64,000 nt of DNA from an uncultured Pelagibacteraceae bacterium (GTDB taxonomy: Bacteria > Pseudomonadota > Alphaproteobacteria > Pelagibacterales > Pelagibacteraceae): assembly GCA_902552345.1 (NCBI GenBank), contig CACDGO010000002.1, positions 141,501 to 205,500 of the forward strand. The letters are read 5' to 3'. Below are positions 10,706-19,869 of the stretch, in pieces. A program made the translations under genes and the position numbers. Each line of letters begins with the position of its first letter. The first letter of the stretch is position 1. The notes below the pieces were generated by a model. The model had not been told where the DNA came from. It was given only the letters and a program-made list of their open reading frames with translations, and searched no databases.

Positions 10706-10969
10706 ATGAAATTATTTTTTTATAAATCAATTCTTATATTTTGTCTGTTTTTATTAGCTTTTCACTTTTCATTTGGTTATGCATCAAAAAAAATTTCAAG
10801 TTTAATAAACGAAAAATTATCTAAAGATTCTATTCAAATTTTAAAAGACAAAATTAAAGATGAATTAAAGACAGCTGTTGAAAAAGAAAATTACATTAAA
10901 CCAGATGATGCTAAACTTTTGAATAAATTTTTAAATAAAATAAAATCTGATTTAGAGAAAAATAAATAA
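10706..10969 (+). CDS. Small exported helical protein of unknown function
   Basis: The protein has 87 aa. A clear signal peptide or signal anchor covers residues 1-25 (KLFFYKSILIFCLFLLAFHF), followed by about 60 residues that are almost all Lys, Asp, Glu, Ile and Leu in a pattern that predicts helix. No family recognised. It sits 3 bases after the GT-C-like gene and 1 base before the GT2 gene, so it is translated from the same message. Its place suggests a small accessory subunit of the glycan machinery, but that is inference from position only. Confidence 0.6.
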   Translation: MKLFFYKSILIFCLFLLAFHFSFGYASKKISSLINEKLSKDSIQILKDKIKDELKTAVEKENYIKPDDAKLLNKFLNKIKSDLEKNK

Positions 10970-10970
10970 A

Positions 10971-11846
10971 TTGAAAAAAAAACTCCACGTTATATTAATT
11001 CCTGTTTTCAACGATTGGAAATCACTCAATCGTTTAATTTACGAAATAAATAAAGAATTTAAAAAACTTAATAATTTTCAAAATGAAATTCTAATAGTTG
11101 ATGATAAATCTACAAAAGAACGAAATACATTAAACAAAAATTTAAAAAATATAAAAAAAATATCTGTAATTAAACTTGCCAAAAATAGCGGTAGCCAAAA
11201 AGCAATTGCTATTGGTCTATCTTACTTGAGAAAATATAAAAAAAATTTTTTTATTACTGTAATGGATAGTGATGGAGAGGATAAACCATCAGAAATAATA
11301 AAAATGCTGGTGGAAGCAAAAAAATTTAAAGGTTTTGTAATAACTTCAAATAGAAAAAAGAGAGAAGAAGCTTTTTTAATAAGATTTTTATATAAAATCC
11401 ATTTAGTACTAACTTTCATATTTACATTTAAATGGATTTCTTTCGGTAATTTTACATCTTTTCACTCTCAAAATTTAGATAATATTTTAAAAAAGAATAA
11501 TTCATGGTTGGCTCATTCAGGTGCTGTAGCAAAAAATTGTAAAATTAAGAGATTATTTGCAAAAAGAGGAAAAAGATATTTCGATAAATCAAATTTAAAT
11601 CTGATCAATTTGATAGAACATTCTTTGCGAGTAAATGCTGTTTTTTTGGAAAGGATTTTAGTTTCATCGACTATTTATTTTTTTGTTATAAATTTATTTT
11701 TATTTACTAGTTTACTTAAGACATTAAGTGTTGGAGCTTTAATTATATTTTTAATTTTATCGATCTTTGTTAAAAAAAAACATTCTGTTGTCAATATAGA
11801 TTTAGATCGCTTAATTGAGACAAGTAATTTCAAAAATGGTAAATAG
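10971..11846 (+). CDS. GT2 family glycosyltransferase, polyprenyl-phosphate sugar synthase type (GtrB/DPM1-like)
   Basis: The protein has 291 aa and starts at TTG one base after the preceding stop; no better start exists, because the GT-A fold begins immediately (HVILIPVFNDWKSLNRLI). Motifs are LIVDDKST (residues 41-48), KNSGSQKAIAIG, and the metal-binding DxD at D99-S-D101 followed by G-E-D where relatives have QHPPE. An RKKREE stretch at 128-133 matches the family. Two hydrophobic segments lie at about 215-260. This architecture fits enzymes that load a sugar on undecaprenyl or a related phosphate, which would be the donor for the neighbouring GT-C-like proteins. The last 36 bases overlap the convergent gene. 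Confidence 0.8.
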   Translation: MKKKLHVILIPVFNDWKSLNRLIYEINKEFKKLNNFQNEILIVDDKSTKERNTLNKNLKNIKKISVIKLAKNSGSQKAIAIGLSYLRKYKKNFFITVMDSDGEDKPSEIIKMLVEAKKFKGFVITSNRKKREEAFLIRFLYKIHLVLTFIFTFKWISFGNFTSFHSQNLDNILKKNNSWLAHSGAVAKNCKIKRLFAKRGKRYFDKSNLNLINLIEHSLRVNAVFLERILVSSTIYFFVINLFLFTSLLKTLSVGALIIFLILSIFVKKKHSVVNIDLDRLIETSNFKNGK

Positions 11847-13382
11847 TTTATTTTTCTTCACTTTTATACAATCTTTACTTAAATAATCGGTAATTATATT
11901 TTTATTTAAATTTTCGTGATTAAAAAAATAAACTTTTTTAATCCCCTTTTTTTTTAAATGGTTTCTTAAAAATTTTTTAAACTCTGAAAAATATTTGTTA
12001 TTAACCAATGGATAAGATGCGCCATCAATTGTAAAAGTTCTAGTTGGTAAGTTCATATTTTTTTTTGTTATACTGTTAATAAATAAGTAATTAGAAACAA
12101 GCATTAAATTGTCTTTTTGATTTTCTAGCTGACTAACTCCTTCCTTAATTAACTCTATTTCCTTTTGTGGTTTTCCTGCAAAAAAAGGATTTATCCACCT
12201 TAAACCTTTTAAACTATAATGAATATTTTTAGCATCGACAGTGTTATTAAAATTAACTCCTGATAATTCATGAAACTTTCTTTCTTCATTATATCTAAAA
12301 TGGTACTTCAAAGTTATAGACAACAAAATTATAATCAAAAATCCAGAAATAATTTTTTTAATTTTAGGAAAAATGATGTTTAGATCTTTGTTCAATATAC
12401 CAAAGAATAAGGGTATTAAAAAATAAATGAAAATCTGATTTTTTGTTAATAATTGATGAAAGATAAGTGCGGCACTTAAGAATAAAATTATTAGGTACTT
12501 GAAAAGTTCATTAGTCTCTTGCTTAATAGTGTTTAAATTTAATTTAAATTTTGTATAGATTGTTAGCAAAATTGGTAAAAAAAGAAATTTATATTGATTA
12601 AAAAAAATTTCGAAAGATTTATTAAAAAATAAAAACCTCTCAGAGCCAATATGACTTGGATAAAGTATATATTCTCTTACGAACAATTCAAAGTCAATTT
12701 TTAAAATTGTTAGAAAAAGAAAAAATAAAATTAATATAATGATAAAATATAAACATATTCTTTTGAATAATTTTAACTTTTTATATTTAAAAATATAAAA
12801 TAAAATCAAACCTCCTTGAAAAAGAAAAGCGTATCCGACTGGAACTTGCTTAATTAAAAAGCTTGAAAATGATAAGAGTAAAATTAGAAATAAATTGATT
12901 TTATTATTTTCTTGGTCGAAAAATTTTAACATTAAAAAAGATGAAATTAATAAAAGGAATACAGCATGATGATCTACGAAAGGGGTTCCGGACACGCTAT
13001 AAGCTAAGGTAGAGAAACTTAGCGCATAAATTAGGGAATTTATTAAAGGAATTTTTAAAGTTAAAAAGAAAAAATAACATAAGATTGAAACAATCACATT
13101 TATCATTGAGGAATGAAATATATAAACCGTCCAATTAACTCCAAATATTTTAAAAAAAATCGACTGTATAAATTCAATCATGAATCCTGAAACAATCCAG
13201 TAATCTCTCACAGGTAATTCACTATTCAGGATTCTGTATGCTGAGTCGTAATGTAAAAAAGTATCAATCGGATAAACACCGAAACTTGCAAAATAAAAAT
13301 TTATTATAAAAGAGTAAAAAGCGATTATAAAAATTGAAATTGTCGTTATATTGAAAAACTTATTGTTGTAAATTTTTTTCAT
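11811..13382 (-). CDS. Polytopic membrane protein, second probable GT-C-like glycosyltransferase
   Basis: The protein has 523 aa with about eleven hydrophobic segments starting at residue 12. The first outside loop carries conserved-looking acidic residues and a typical GT-C layout (YPIDTFLHYDSAYRIL, ELPVRDYW). The C-terminal 120 residues are soluble (SYPLVNNKYFSEFKKF region). No specific family is recognised beyond a resemblance to mannosyltransferase-like membrane enzymes. It is the only minus-strand gene of the islet. It converges on the GT2 gene with a 36-base 3' overlap and diverges from the methyltransferase across 40 bases. Composition is very A/T-rich. Confidence 0.68.
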   Translation of the reverse strand: MKKIYNNKFFNITTISIFIIAFYSFIINFYFASFGVYPIDTFLHYDSAYRILNSELPVRDYWIVSGFMIEFIQSIFFKIFGVNWTVYIFHSSMINVIVSILCYFFFLTLKIPLINSLIYALSFSTLAYSVSGTPFVDHHAVFLLLISSFLMLKFFDQENNKINLFLILLLSFSSFLIKQVPVGYAFLFQGGLILFYIFKYKKLKLFKRICLYFIIILILFFLFLTILKIDFELFVREYILYPSHIGSERFLFFNKSFEIFFNQYKFLFLPILLTIYTKFKLNLNTIKQETNELFKYLIILFLSAALIFHQLLTKNQIFIYFLIPLFFGILNKDLNIIFPKIKKIISGFLIIILLSITLKYHFRYNEERKFHELSGVNFNNTVDAKNIHYSLKGLRWINPFFAGKPQKEIELIKEGVSQLENQKDNLMLVSNYLFINSITKKNMNLPTRTFTIDGASYPLVNNKYFSEFKKFLRNHLKKKGIKKVYFFNHENLNKNIITDYLSKDCIKVKKNKLFTIFEITCLN

Positions 13383-13422
13383 AAAAGATAAAAATACTAT
13401 AAGTTAAAAAGTAAGAATTAAA
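13383..13422. promoter_or_regulatory. 40-base divergent promoter gap
   Basis: This gap lies between the divergent GT-C-like gene and the methyltransferase gene and must carry both promoters. It contains ATACTATAAG on the plus strand, a plausible -10. The space leaves room for leaders of only a few bases on either side, so both messages could be near-leaderless. Confidence 0.4.
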
Positions 13423-14106
13423 ATGGAAAATTACCCTCAAAAAGCAACCGAAAATTTTGATACAGCGAATTTTCATATTAAATATTGCTTATACTTTATT
13501 AAAAAATTTCTTTCAGGCAAAATATTAGAAGTTGGGGCAGGTTGCGGAAGTTTTACAAAAAAATATATCAATAACTCTTTCCAGATAACTCTTACTGAGG
13601 TTGATAAGCTAAATTTTTCCGATCTTAGAGAAAAATTTAAAAAATATCAAAATGTTAAAATTAAAAAGATAGAAACTTCTCTCGTGGAGGGTAAATTTAA
13701 TAGCATAATGTATCTTCATGTTTTAGAACACATTGAAGATGACATGAAAGAACTTGGTGATGCTGCAAAAAAATTAGAAAAAGATGGGCATCTAATAATT
13801 ATGGCACCAGCACATAAAAAAATTTATGGGAATCTTGACAAAGCGGTAGGTCACTTCAGAAGATATGAAAAAGAATTTTTTAATGAAAATTTATTGGGAC
13901 TTAAAAGAAAAAAATTAATTTTTTTAGATAGTATTGGATATTGGCTCTATTATTTGAATAAAATTTTTTATAAAGATGAAATTTTTCCTTCCAAAATAAA
14001 AATATTTATTTGGGACAAGTTTTTTACGCCAATAAGTATTATATGTGATTATTTAACAAATTATAAGTTTGGAAAATGTATTCTTGCTGTTTATAAAAAA
14101 GAATAA
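13423..14106 (+). CDS. Class I SAM-dependent methyltransferase
   Basis: The protein has 227 aa. SAM-binding motif I is ILEVGAGCGSFT (residues 34-45), with the expected acidic residue later (LTEVDK) and post-motif SIMYLHVLEHIEDD, which identifies the Methyltransf_11/12 type. APAHKKIYGNLDKAVGHFRRY is typical of members found beside glycosyltransferases. The substrate is unknown; in this islet a sugar or a lipid-linked intermediate is the natural guess. The stop codon (14104-14106) touches the stop of convergent mdh with no gap. Confidence 0.8.
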   Translation: MENYPQKATENFDTANFHIKYCLYFIKKFLSGKILEVGAGCGSFTKKYINNSFQITLTEVDKLNFSDLREKFKKYQNVKIKKIETSLVEGKFNSIMYLHVLEHIEDDMKELGDAAKKLEKDGHLIIMAPAHKKIYGNLDKAVGHFRRYEKEFFNENLLGLKRKKLIFLDSIGYWLYYLNKIFYKDEIFPSKIKIFIWDKFFTPISIICDYLTNYKFGKCILAVYKKE

Positions 14107-15066
14107 TCATTTTAGAGAAGGATCAATTTTTTGTGCAGCAAAAAGTAATTCTTTCACAGTTTCAATTGATTTTTTAAAGTTATCTTTCTCCTCTGTACTT
14201 AAATCCAATTCGACAATTTTTTCTACGCCCATTTTACCGATAATAACTGGAACTCCCGCGTATAAATTTTCTACACCATATTCTCCATTCAAATACGCAG
14301 CACATGGCAATTGTTTTTTTTGATCTTTCAGGTAACTTTCTGCCATCTCAACTCCTGAGGTTGCTGGCGCATAAAATGCTGAACCTTTTTCTAAATATTT
14401 TACTATTTCAGCTCCTCCATTTTTTGTTCTTTTAATTATTTCATCTAGTCTTTCTTGTTTTATTTTTCCCTCTTTAACTAAGGATGTAATCCTTCTTCCA
14501 TTTACCTCTGTTGAACCCAACATTGCAACCATACTATCCCCATGTCCGCCTAATACAAATGACTTAATATTTTGAACAGGCACTTTAAGTTCTTGAGATA
14601 AAAAATAAATGAGTCTTGAAGAGTCTAAAATACCAGCCATTCCAACAACTTTATTTTTGGGCAATCCAGAGTACTTTTGTAATGCCATTACAATTACGTC
14701 TAGTGGATTTGTTATACAAATTACAAATGCATTAGGAGACGTGCTCTTTATTCCTTCTGCGACTTGTTTAATAATTTTTAAATTTATTCCTAAAAGATCA
14801 TCTCTACTCATTCCAGGTTTTCGGGGAACTCCCGCTGTAATGATTATTACATCTGAGTTTTTTGTATCGTTATAATTATCAGTGCCCATTAAATTAATAT
14901 TAAATCCACTTACTGGAGAAGATTGAGCTATATCTAAAGCTTTACCTTTCGCAATACCGCTAGCTACATCAAATAATACTACGTCAGCTAAATCTTTTAA
15001 GGCTATAAGGTGAGCTAAAGTACCTCCAATTTGGCCAGACCCAATTAAAGTTATTTTTTTTTTCAC
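14107..15066 (-). CDS. mdh: Malate dehydrogenase (LDH-like type)
   Basis: NAD-dependent oxidation of malate to oxaloacetate. The protein has 319 aa. The Rossmann motif [12 protein letters not shown] is at the N-terminus. The mobile loop [11 protein letters not shown] has the substrate-selecting Arg, ITNPLDVI and [12 protein letters not shown] follow, and the catalytic His lies in GGHGDSM. It belongs to the LDH-like MDH group common in alphaproteobacteria. It is the last gene of the long minus-strand series that contains sdh and mmsA (10-base gap to mmsA). The glycan islet separates it from sucC. Confidence 0.96.
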   Translation of the reverse strand: MKKKITLIGSGQIGGTLAHLIALKDLADVVLFDVASGIAKGKALDIAQSSPVSGFNINLMGTDNYNDTKNSDVIIITAGVPRKPGMSRDDLLGINLKIIKQVAEGIKSTSPNAFVICITNPLDVIVMALQKYSGLPKNKVVGMAGILDSSRLIYFLSQELKVPVQNIKSFVLGGHGDSMVAMLGSTEVNGRRITSLVKEGKIKQERLDEIIKRTKNGGAEIVKYLEKGSAFYAPATSGVEMAESYLKDQKKQLPCAAYLNGEYGVENLYAGVPVIIGKMGVEKIVELDLSTEEKDNFKKSIETVKELLFAAQKIDPSLK

Positions 15067-15076
15067 AAACTATCCT

Positions 15077-16570
15077 TTATTTCATTGTCGGCATTGTAAA
15101 CTCTGGGTCAGATCTTAAACCCGAAGGCCACCTTGAAGTTATAGTTTTTAATTTGGTATAAAATCTTACACCTTCAGGACCATGCATATGTTGATCTCCG
15201 AAAAGTGATCTTTTCCAACCTCCGAAGCTATGGAAAGCCATGGGCACTGGTATAGGAATATTCACACCAACCATTCCAATCTTTGCTTTGTTTGAAAATG
15301 TACGGCCAGAGTCGCCGTCTCTTGTAAATATACTTACTCCATTACCAAATTCATGCTTATTCACTAGATTTAAAGCTTCGTTAAAATCTTTGGCTCGAAC
15401 TACTGATAACACTGGCCCAAATATTTCTTCTTTATAAATTCTCATGTCTTTTGTAACATTATCAAACAAACAACCTCCTATATAGTAGCCATTTTCATAT
15501 CCTTGAATTTTAAAATCTCTTCCATCGACAACTAGTTTTGCTCCTTCTTTAACACCAAGATCAACATATCCTTTAACTTTTTCTAAATGTTCTTTAGTGA
15601 CTAATGGTCCCATCTCTGATTGTTTATCCATGCCTGGGCCAACTTTTAATGTTTCAACTTTTTTAGCTAATGCATTTACTAATTTATCTCCAATTCCACC
15701 AACTGCAACAGCAACAGATTGAGCCATACACCTTTCACCTGCAGAACCATATGCTGCGCCCATTAATCCATTTACCGCTTGATCTAAATCACAATCTGGC
15801 ATGACAACACAGTGATTTTTTGCACCTCCTAATGCCTGGACTCTTTTTTCGTTCTTTGCGCAATTTTCATAAATATACTTTGCTATAGGTGTTGAACCTA
15901 CAAAACTTATAGCAGCTACCTCTTTGTTATCGATTAAAGCATCTACGGATTCCTTATCTCCATTTACGACATTAAATACTCCATTTGGTAAGCCGGCTTC
16001 TTTTAATAATTCAGCTAATCTCAAAGCACACGAGGGATCCTTTTCAGAAGGTTTTAAAATAAAAGTGTTTCCACAAGCAATAGCCATTGGAAACATCCAC
16101 ATAGGGACCATTGCTGGAAAATTAAAAGGTGTAATTCCTGCACAAACTCCCAGTGGTTGTCTAATTGACCAACTGTCAACATCCGTTCCCACATTTTCAG
16201 TAAACTCTCCCTTTAATAATTGTGGTATACCGCATGCATACTCAACAACCTCAAGACCTCTTGTTAGTGATCCTTTTGCATCCTCATATACTTTGCCATG
16301 TTCTGAAACAATAATTTTAGTAAGTTCATCTGAATTTTTTTCAATCAACTCTTTGAATTTAAACATTATTCTTGCTCTTTGAAGAGGCGGTTTGTTTGAC
16401 CAGCTTTCAAAAGCTTCTGCTGCATTAGCAACAGCATCATTAATATCTTTTGTGGATGCTAGTATGACTTCTGCACTTTGTTCACCGGTAGCAGGATTAA
16501 ATACTTTTCCAACTCTTTTTGAATTACCAGAAAATAATTGACCATTAACAAAATGCTGAATTTTTTTCAT
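15077..16570 (-). CDS. mmsA: Methylmalonate-semialdehyde dehydrogenase (CoA-acylating)
   Basis: Oxidises malonate or methylmalonate semialdehyde to acetyl- or propionyl-CoA, in valine, beta-alanine or inositol breakdown. The protein has 497 aa of the aldehyde dehydrogenase fold. MmsA-type features are the N-terminal HFVNGQLFSGNS, ITPFNFPAMVPMWMFPMAIA and GGAKNHCVVMPD in place of the usual glutamate region, the catalytic Cys in GSAGERCMAQS (about residue 284), and the C-terminal GGWKRSLFGDQHMHGPEGV. It is placed between sdhB and mdh. A related beta-substrate aldehyde dehydrogenase role is possible, but the motifs favour MmsA. Confidence 0.9.
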   Translation of the reverse strand: MKKIQHFVNGQLFSGNSKRVGKVFNPATGEQSAEVILASTKDINDAVANAAEAFESWSNKPPLQRARIMFKFKELIEKNSDELTKIIVSEHGKVYEDAKGSLTRGLEVVEYACGIPQLLKGEFTENVGTDVDSWSIRQPLGVCAGITPFNFPAMVPMWMFPMAIACGNTFILKPSEKDPSCALRLAELLKEAGLPNGVFNVVNGDKESVDALIDNKEVAAISFVGSTPIAKYIYENCAKNEKRVQALGGAKNHCVVMPDCDLDQAVNGLMGAAYGSAGERCMAQSVAVAVGGIGDKLVNALAKKVETLKVGPGMDKQSEMGPLVTKEHLEKVKGYVDLGVKEGAKLVVDGRDFKIQGYENGYYIGGCLFDNVTKDMRIYKEEIFGPVLSVVRAKDFNEALNLVNKHEFGNGVSIFTRDGDSGRTFSNKAKIGMVGVNIPIPVPMAFHSFGGWKRSLFGDQHMHGPEGVRFYTKLKTITSRWPSGLRSDPEFTMPTMK

Positions 16571-16593
16571 TAAACTATTGATTAAATAAGCTT

Positions 16594-17370
16594 TTAGCTT
16601 GTTGCAAGCATTTTTTTAATCGACCCTATGGCTTTTGCTGGATTAAGACCTTTAGGACAAGAGTTGGTGCAGTTCATAATAGTATGACATCTATATAATT
16701 TTAGCTCATCAGCAACCTTCTTCAATCTTTCTTTTTTATCTCCATCTCGACTATCATTAATCCAACGATAAGCTTGTAATAAAACTGCTGGTCCTAAATA
16801 TTTATCTCCATTCCACCAATAGCTTGGACATGAAGTGGAACAACAAGCACATAAAATACACTCGTAATGACCATCTAATTTTTCTCTTTCTTTTTGAGAT
16901 TGTTTTAATTCTGTTTTTTCCTCACCAGTTTGATCAACTTTCAGCCATGGCTGAATTGACTCGTATTGCTTGTAAAGAGTTGTTAAATCTCCTATTAGAT
17001 CTTTAACAACTTTCAAATGAGGAAGTGGATAAATATTTAAATCTCCTTTGAAGTCAGTATGAGATTTAATACAAGCTAGCGAATTTATACCATCAATATT
17101 CATCGCGCATGAACCGCATACGCCATGGGCACAAGATCTTCTAAAAGTAAGTGATGGATCAATTTCATTTTTTATTTTAAATAATATATCGAGAACTTTT
17201 GGTCCACAATTGTCCATATCAACCTCAAAAGTATCAACTCTAGGATTTTCACCTGTTGATGGATCCCATCTATAAATGTTTATTTTTTTTAAGTTTTTTG
17301 AGTTAGTCTTATCCTTGTAATACTTGCCGACTTCTATTTTAGAATTTTGCGGCAAGTTAAATTGAACCAT
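16594..17370 (-). CDS. sdhB: Succinate dehydrogenase iron-sulfur subunit
   Basis: Electron-transfer subunit of complex II, 258 aa. Cysteine clusters are visible for [2Fe-2S] ([18 protein letters not shown]), [4Fe-4S] ([16 protein letters not shown]) and [3Fe-4S] with the closing cysteine ([17 protein letters not shown]). The Trp after the second cluster, near the quinone site, is present. The start overlaps the last base of sdhA (ATG within TAATG), so translation is coupled. Confidence 0.97.
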   Translation of the reverse strand: MVQFNLPQNSKIEVGKYYKDKTNSKNLKKINIYRWDPSTGENPRVDTFEVDMDNCGPKVLDILFKIKNEIDPSLTFRRSCAHGVCGSCAMNIDGINSLACIKSHTDFKGDLNIYPLPHLKVVKDLIGDLTTLYKQYESIQPWLKVDQTGEEKTELKQSQKEREKLDGHYECILCACCSTSCPSYWWNGDKYLGPAVLLQAYRWINDSRDGDKKERLKKVADELKLYRCHTIMNCTNSCPKGLNPAKAIGSIKKMLATS

Positions 17371-19145
17371 TAATAAACTCTTTCTTTAGGTGGAAAATAT
17401 TGAACATCGTTAGTTAATGTCCTAGAATGCACATCTCTATATTTAATTTTTACTTTGTCACCTTCTTGCCATGCTAAAGTATGTTTCATAAAATTTTTAT
17501 CATCTCTAGTTGTAAAATCTTCCCTAGCATGAGCTCCTCGGCTTTCTTTTCTATTATAAGCTGAGTCCATAGTAGTTAAAGCTTGACGTATTAAATTATC
17601 AAACTCAAGAGTTTCCACTAAATCAGTATTAAATAGCAATGACTTATCTTTTACCGCCAAGTCTTCTATTCCTTCATAAGGCTTTCTAATCTCGTTTACT
17701 CCCTCCTTCAGCGTTTTTTCAGTTCTGAAAACGGCACATTTAGACTGCATAGTCTTCTGCATTTTAAGTCTTAGCTCTGATGTTTTTGTAGAGCCATTCG
17801 AGTTTCTTAGTTTATCAAATCTATCCAAACATTTGTCTGTTTCATCATTTGAAACTTCCTCGTGTGGTGAGCCCGGCTTAATCAATTCTGCGGCTCTTTT
17901 TGCTGCAGCTCTTCCAAACACGACCAGGTCAATTAATGAATTAGAGCCTAGACGATTTGCACCGTGAACTGAAACACATGCTGCTTCTCCTATAGCCATT
18001 AATCCAGGAACAGTTTTTTCTGAACCATTTAGAGTTAAAACTTCAGCTTTGTAATTGGTAGGAATACCTCCCATATTATAATGCACTGTAGGAACAACAG
18101 GTATTGGTTCTTTACTAACATCTACATTCGCGAAAGTTTTTGCCGCCTCAGAAATTCCTGGTAGCCTTTCATCAATTACCTTTTTATCTAAATGATCTAA
18201 ATGGAGATTGATATGATCTTTATTCTTACCAACTCCTCTGCCTTCATTAATTTCCATTTCCATAGACCTGCTAACAACATCTCTCGAAGCTAAATCTTTC
18301 GCATTAGGGGCGTATCTTTCCATGAACCTTTCCCCTTTTCCATTGACTAGAAATCCTCCCTCACCTCTAACGCCTTCAGTAATTAAACATCCCACTCCAT
18401 AAATTCCAGTTGGATGAAACTGTACAAATTCCATATCCTGTAATGGTAAACCTGCTCTTAATACCATTGCGTTACCGTCACCTGTACATGTGTGAGCTGA
18501 AGTTGCAGAATAATAAACTTTTCCATAGCCTCCGGTAGCTATAATGGTAGTATGAGATCTAAATCTGTGAATTGTACCATCCGTTAAGTTCCAAGCGATT
18601 ACACCCTTACACTCACCATTCTTCATAATCAAATCTAGAGCGAAATACTCTACAAAAAATTCAGTATTTTGTTTGAGTGCCTGACCGTAAAGTGTATGTA
18701 AAATTGCATGACCTGTTCTATCCGCAGCCGCGCAAGTTCTTTGTGCTGTCCCATTACCATAATTTTTTGTCATACCTCCAAATGGTCTTTGATAAATCTT
18801 TCCATCATCTGTTCTGCTAAAAGGCACGCCATAACGTTCTAGCTCAACCACAGCTCTAGGTGCTTCTTTACAAAGATATTCAATTGCGTCTTGGTCGCCA
18901 AGCCAGTCTGACCCCTTGACTGTATCATACATATGCCAACGCCAATCATCTTCACCCATATTTCCTAAAGCTGCGGAAATACCTCCTTGAGCTGCAGAAG
19001 TGTGGCTTCTAGTAGGAAAAACTTTGGATATGCAAGCAGTTTTTAATCCTGCTTCAGATAATCCTACTGCTGCTCTTAAACCAGAGCCACCAGCCCCAAG
19101 AACAACAACATCATACTCGTGATCAATAATTTTATAAGCACTCAT
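17370..19145 (-). CDS. sdhA: Succinate dehydrogenase flavoprotein subunit
   Basis: Catalytic subunit that oxidises succinate to fumarate, 591 aa. It has an FAD-binding [13 protein letters not shown], the covalent flavin histidine in [10 protein letters not shown], active-site HPTGIYG and the arginine/histidine motifs [13 protein letters not shown] and [20 protein letters not shown]. The C-terminal part has the conserved [10 protein letters not shown]. It shares one base with both neighbours (sdhD stop, sdhB start). Confidence 0.98.
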   Translation of the reverse strand: MSAYKIIDHEYDVVVLGAGGSGLRAAVGLSEAGLKTACISKVFPTRSHTSAAQGGISAALGNMGEDDWRWHMYDTVKGSDWLGDQDAIEYLCKEAPRAVVELERYGVPFSRTDDGKIYQRPFGGMTKNYGNGTAQRTCAAADRTGHAILHTLYGQALKQNTEFFVEYFALDLIMKNGECKGVIAWNLTDGTIHRFRSHTTIIATGGYGKVYYSATSAHTCTGDGNAMVLRAGLPLQDMEFVQFHPTGIYGVGCLITEGVRGEGGFLVNGKGERFMERYAPNAKDLASRDVVSRSMEMEINEGRGVGKNKDHINLHLDHLDKKVIDERLPGISEAAKTFANVDVSKEPIPVVPTVHYNMGGIPTNYKAEVLTLNGSEKTVPGLMAIGEAACVSVHGANRLGSNSLIDLVVFGRAAAKRAAELIKPGSPHEEVSNDETDKCLDRFDKLRNSNGSTKTSELRLKMQKTMQSKCAVFRTEKTLKEGVNEIRKPYEGIEDLAVKDKSLLFNTDLVETLEFDNLIRQALTTMDSAYNRKESRGAHAREDFTTRDDKNFMKHTLAWQEGDKVKIKYRDVHSRTLTNDVQYFPPKERVY

Positions 19146-19471
19146 TAGTTAAGGTTATATATACTTAAAATTGTCAATAATGGAACTAGTATAGCAAATA
19201 AATATAGCACTTTATTTGCGACATTTTTGATTTTATCGTCATGTAAATAATCCTCAAAAATCTCACTAATTGTCAAAGATGAGAAAAAGAAAGCAATTAC
19301 AATGAATATTGAGAATATTATTTTAGAAGGCTGTTCAGAAAAAAAAGATACTATTTGTCTAAAGTCTCCATCGTATATTGCTACAAAACTTAGAGCAAAC
19401 CAAATCATTAATGGTATCAAAATTAATGAACTTATCTTGGTAAACAACCATTTTTTCGTAGATGTATGCAT
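19145..19471 (-). CDS. sdhD: Succinate dehydrogenase membrane anchor subunit D, unusual: haem-ligand His absent
   Basis: The protein has 108 aa with three hydrophobic segments (about 11-33, 47-68, 84-104), normal for SdhD. The DY motif of the quinone site is present (FEDYLHDD, Asp-Tyr). In E. coli and human proteins the haem b ligand histidine lies 12 residues before this Tyr (HAWIGMWQVLTDY; HGHWGLGQVVTDY). Here that position is Phe ([14 protein letters not shown]), and the glycine eight before the Tyr is Thr. I checked the codons on the minus strand. The gene is placed between sdhC and sdhA, so the identity as SdhD is firm despite low similarity. Confidence 0.88.
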   Translation of the reverse strand: MHTSTKKWLFTKISSLILIPLMIWFALSFVAIYDGDFRQIVSFFSEQPSKIIFSIFIVIAFFFSSLTISEIFEDYLHDDKIKNVANKVLYLFAILVPLLTILSIYNLN

Positions 19472-19861
19472 TTAAAAAAAATTTTTTCCCATAGTGAAGA
19501 ATAAAATTGTTAAAACAAAAGATGTAACTAAAGCAATGACCCCTGTTATTCTTGAAATTTTTAAATCAAAACCAAATCCCGCATCCCAAAATAAATGTCT
19601 AATCTCATTTACTATTTGAAAACTAAATGTCCAACATAATGAGACAGCAAAGAATTTTCCAATAAATGATTTAAAAAAAGTTTCAATGGGCTCATAGCTG
19701 TTTTGACCAAAGAGTAATGAGATAGCCCATAAACAAATAATACATATTATTAAAAAATTTATTACACCAACTATTCTGTGTGATATAGACAACAATGAGG
19801 ATATATGCCATTTATAAATTTGAAGATGTGGGCTTAAAGGGTTTTTATTTTGCATTATCAA
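19472..19861 (-). CDS. sdhC: Succinate dehydrogenase cytochrome b556 subunit C, unusual: haem-ligand His replaced by Gln
   Basis: The protein has 129 aa with three TM segments. The N-terminal signature NKNPLSPHLQIYKW and SISHRIVG (quinone-site Ser and Arg) are intact, and the family motif IRHLFWDAG is present. The haem b axial histidine normally sits seven residues before the His of the RH pair (YHTWNGIRH in human, YHVVVGIRH in E. coli). Here the segment is FQIVNEIRH: Gln (codon CAA) replaces His and Glu replaces the conserved Gly. Together with SdhD this suggests a complex II that lacks haem b or binds it otherwise. Confidence 0.93.
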   Translation of the reverse strand: MIMQNKNPLSPHLQIYKWHISSLLSISHRIVGVINFLIICIICLWAISLLFGQNSYEPIETFFKSFIGKFFAVSLCWTFSFQIVNEIRHLFWDAGFGFDLKISRITGVIALVTSFVLTILFFTMGKNFF

Positions 19862-19869
19862 TTTATAAA

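Noticed and set aside
10971..14106. Islet as a prophage or integrative element
   Set aside because: No integrase, transposase, attachment repeats or tRNA is present. It is better described as a small set of accessory glycan genes.
14069..14323. Plus-strand frame of 84 aa across the methyltransferase-mdh junction
   Set aside because: It overlaps both genes in other frames and is explained by codon bias of mdh on the opposite strand.
15924..16382. Plus-strand frame of 152 aa inside mmsA
   Set aside because: Longest antisense frame in the window, but without any motif, signal peptide or ribosome site, and opposite to strongly conserved aldehyde dehydrogenase sequence.
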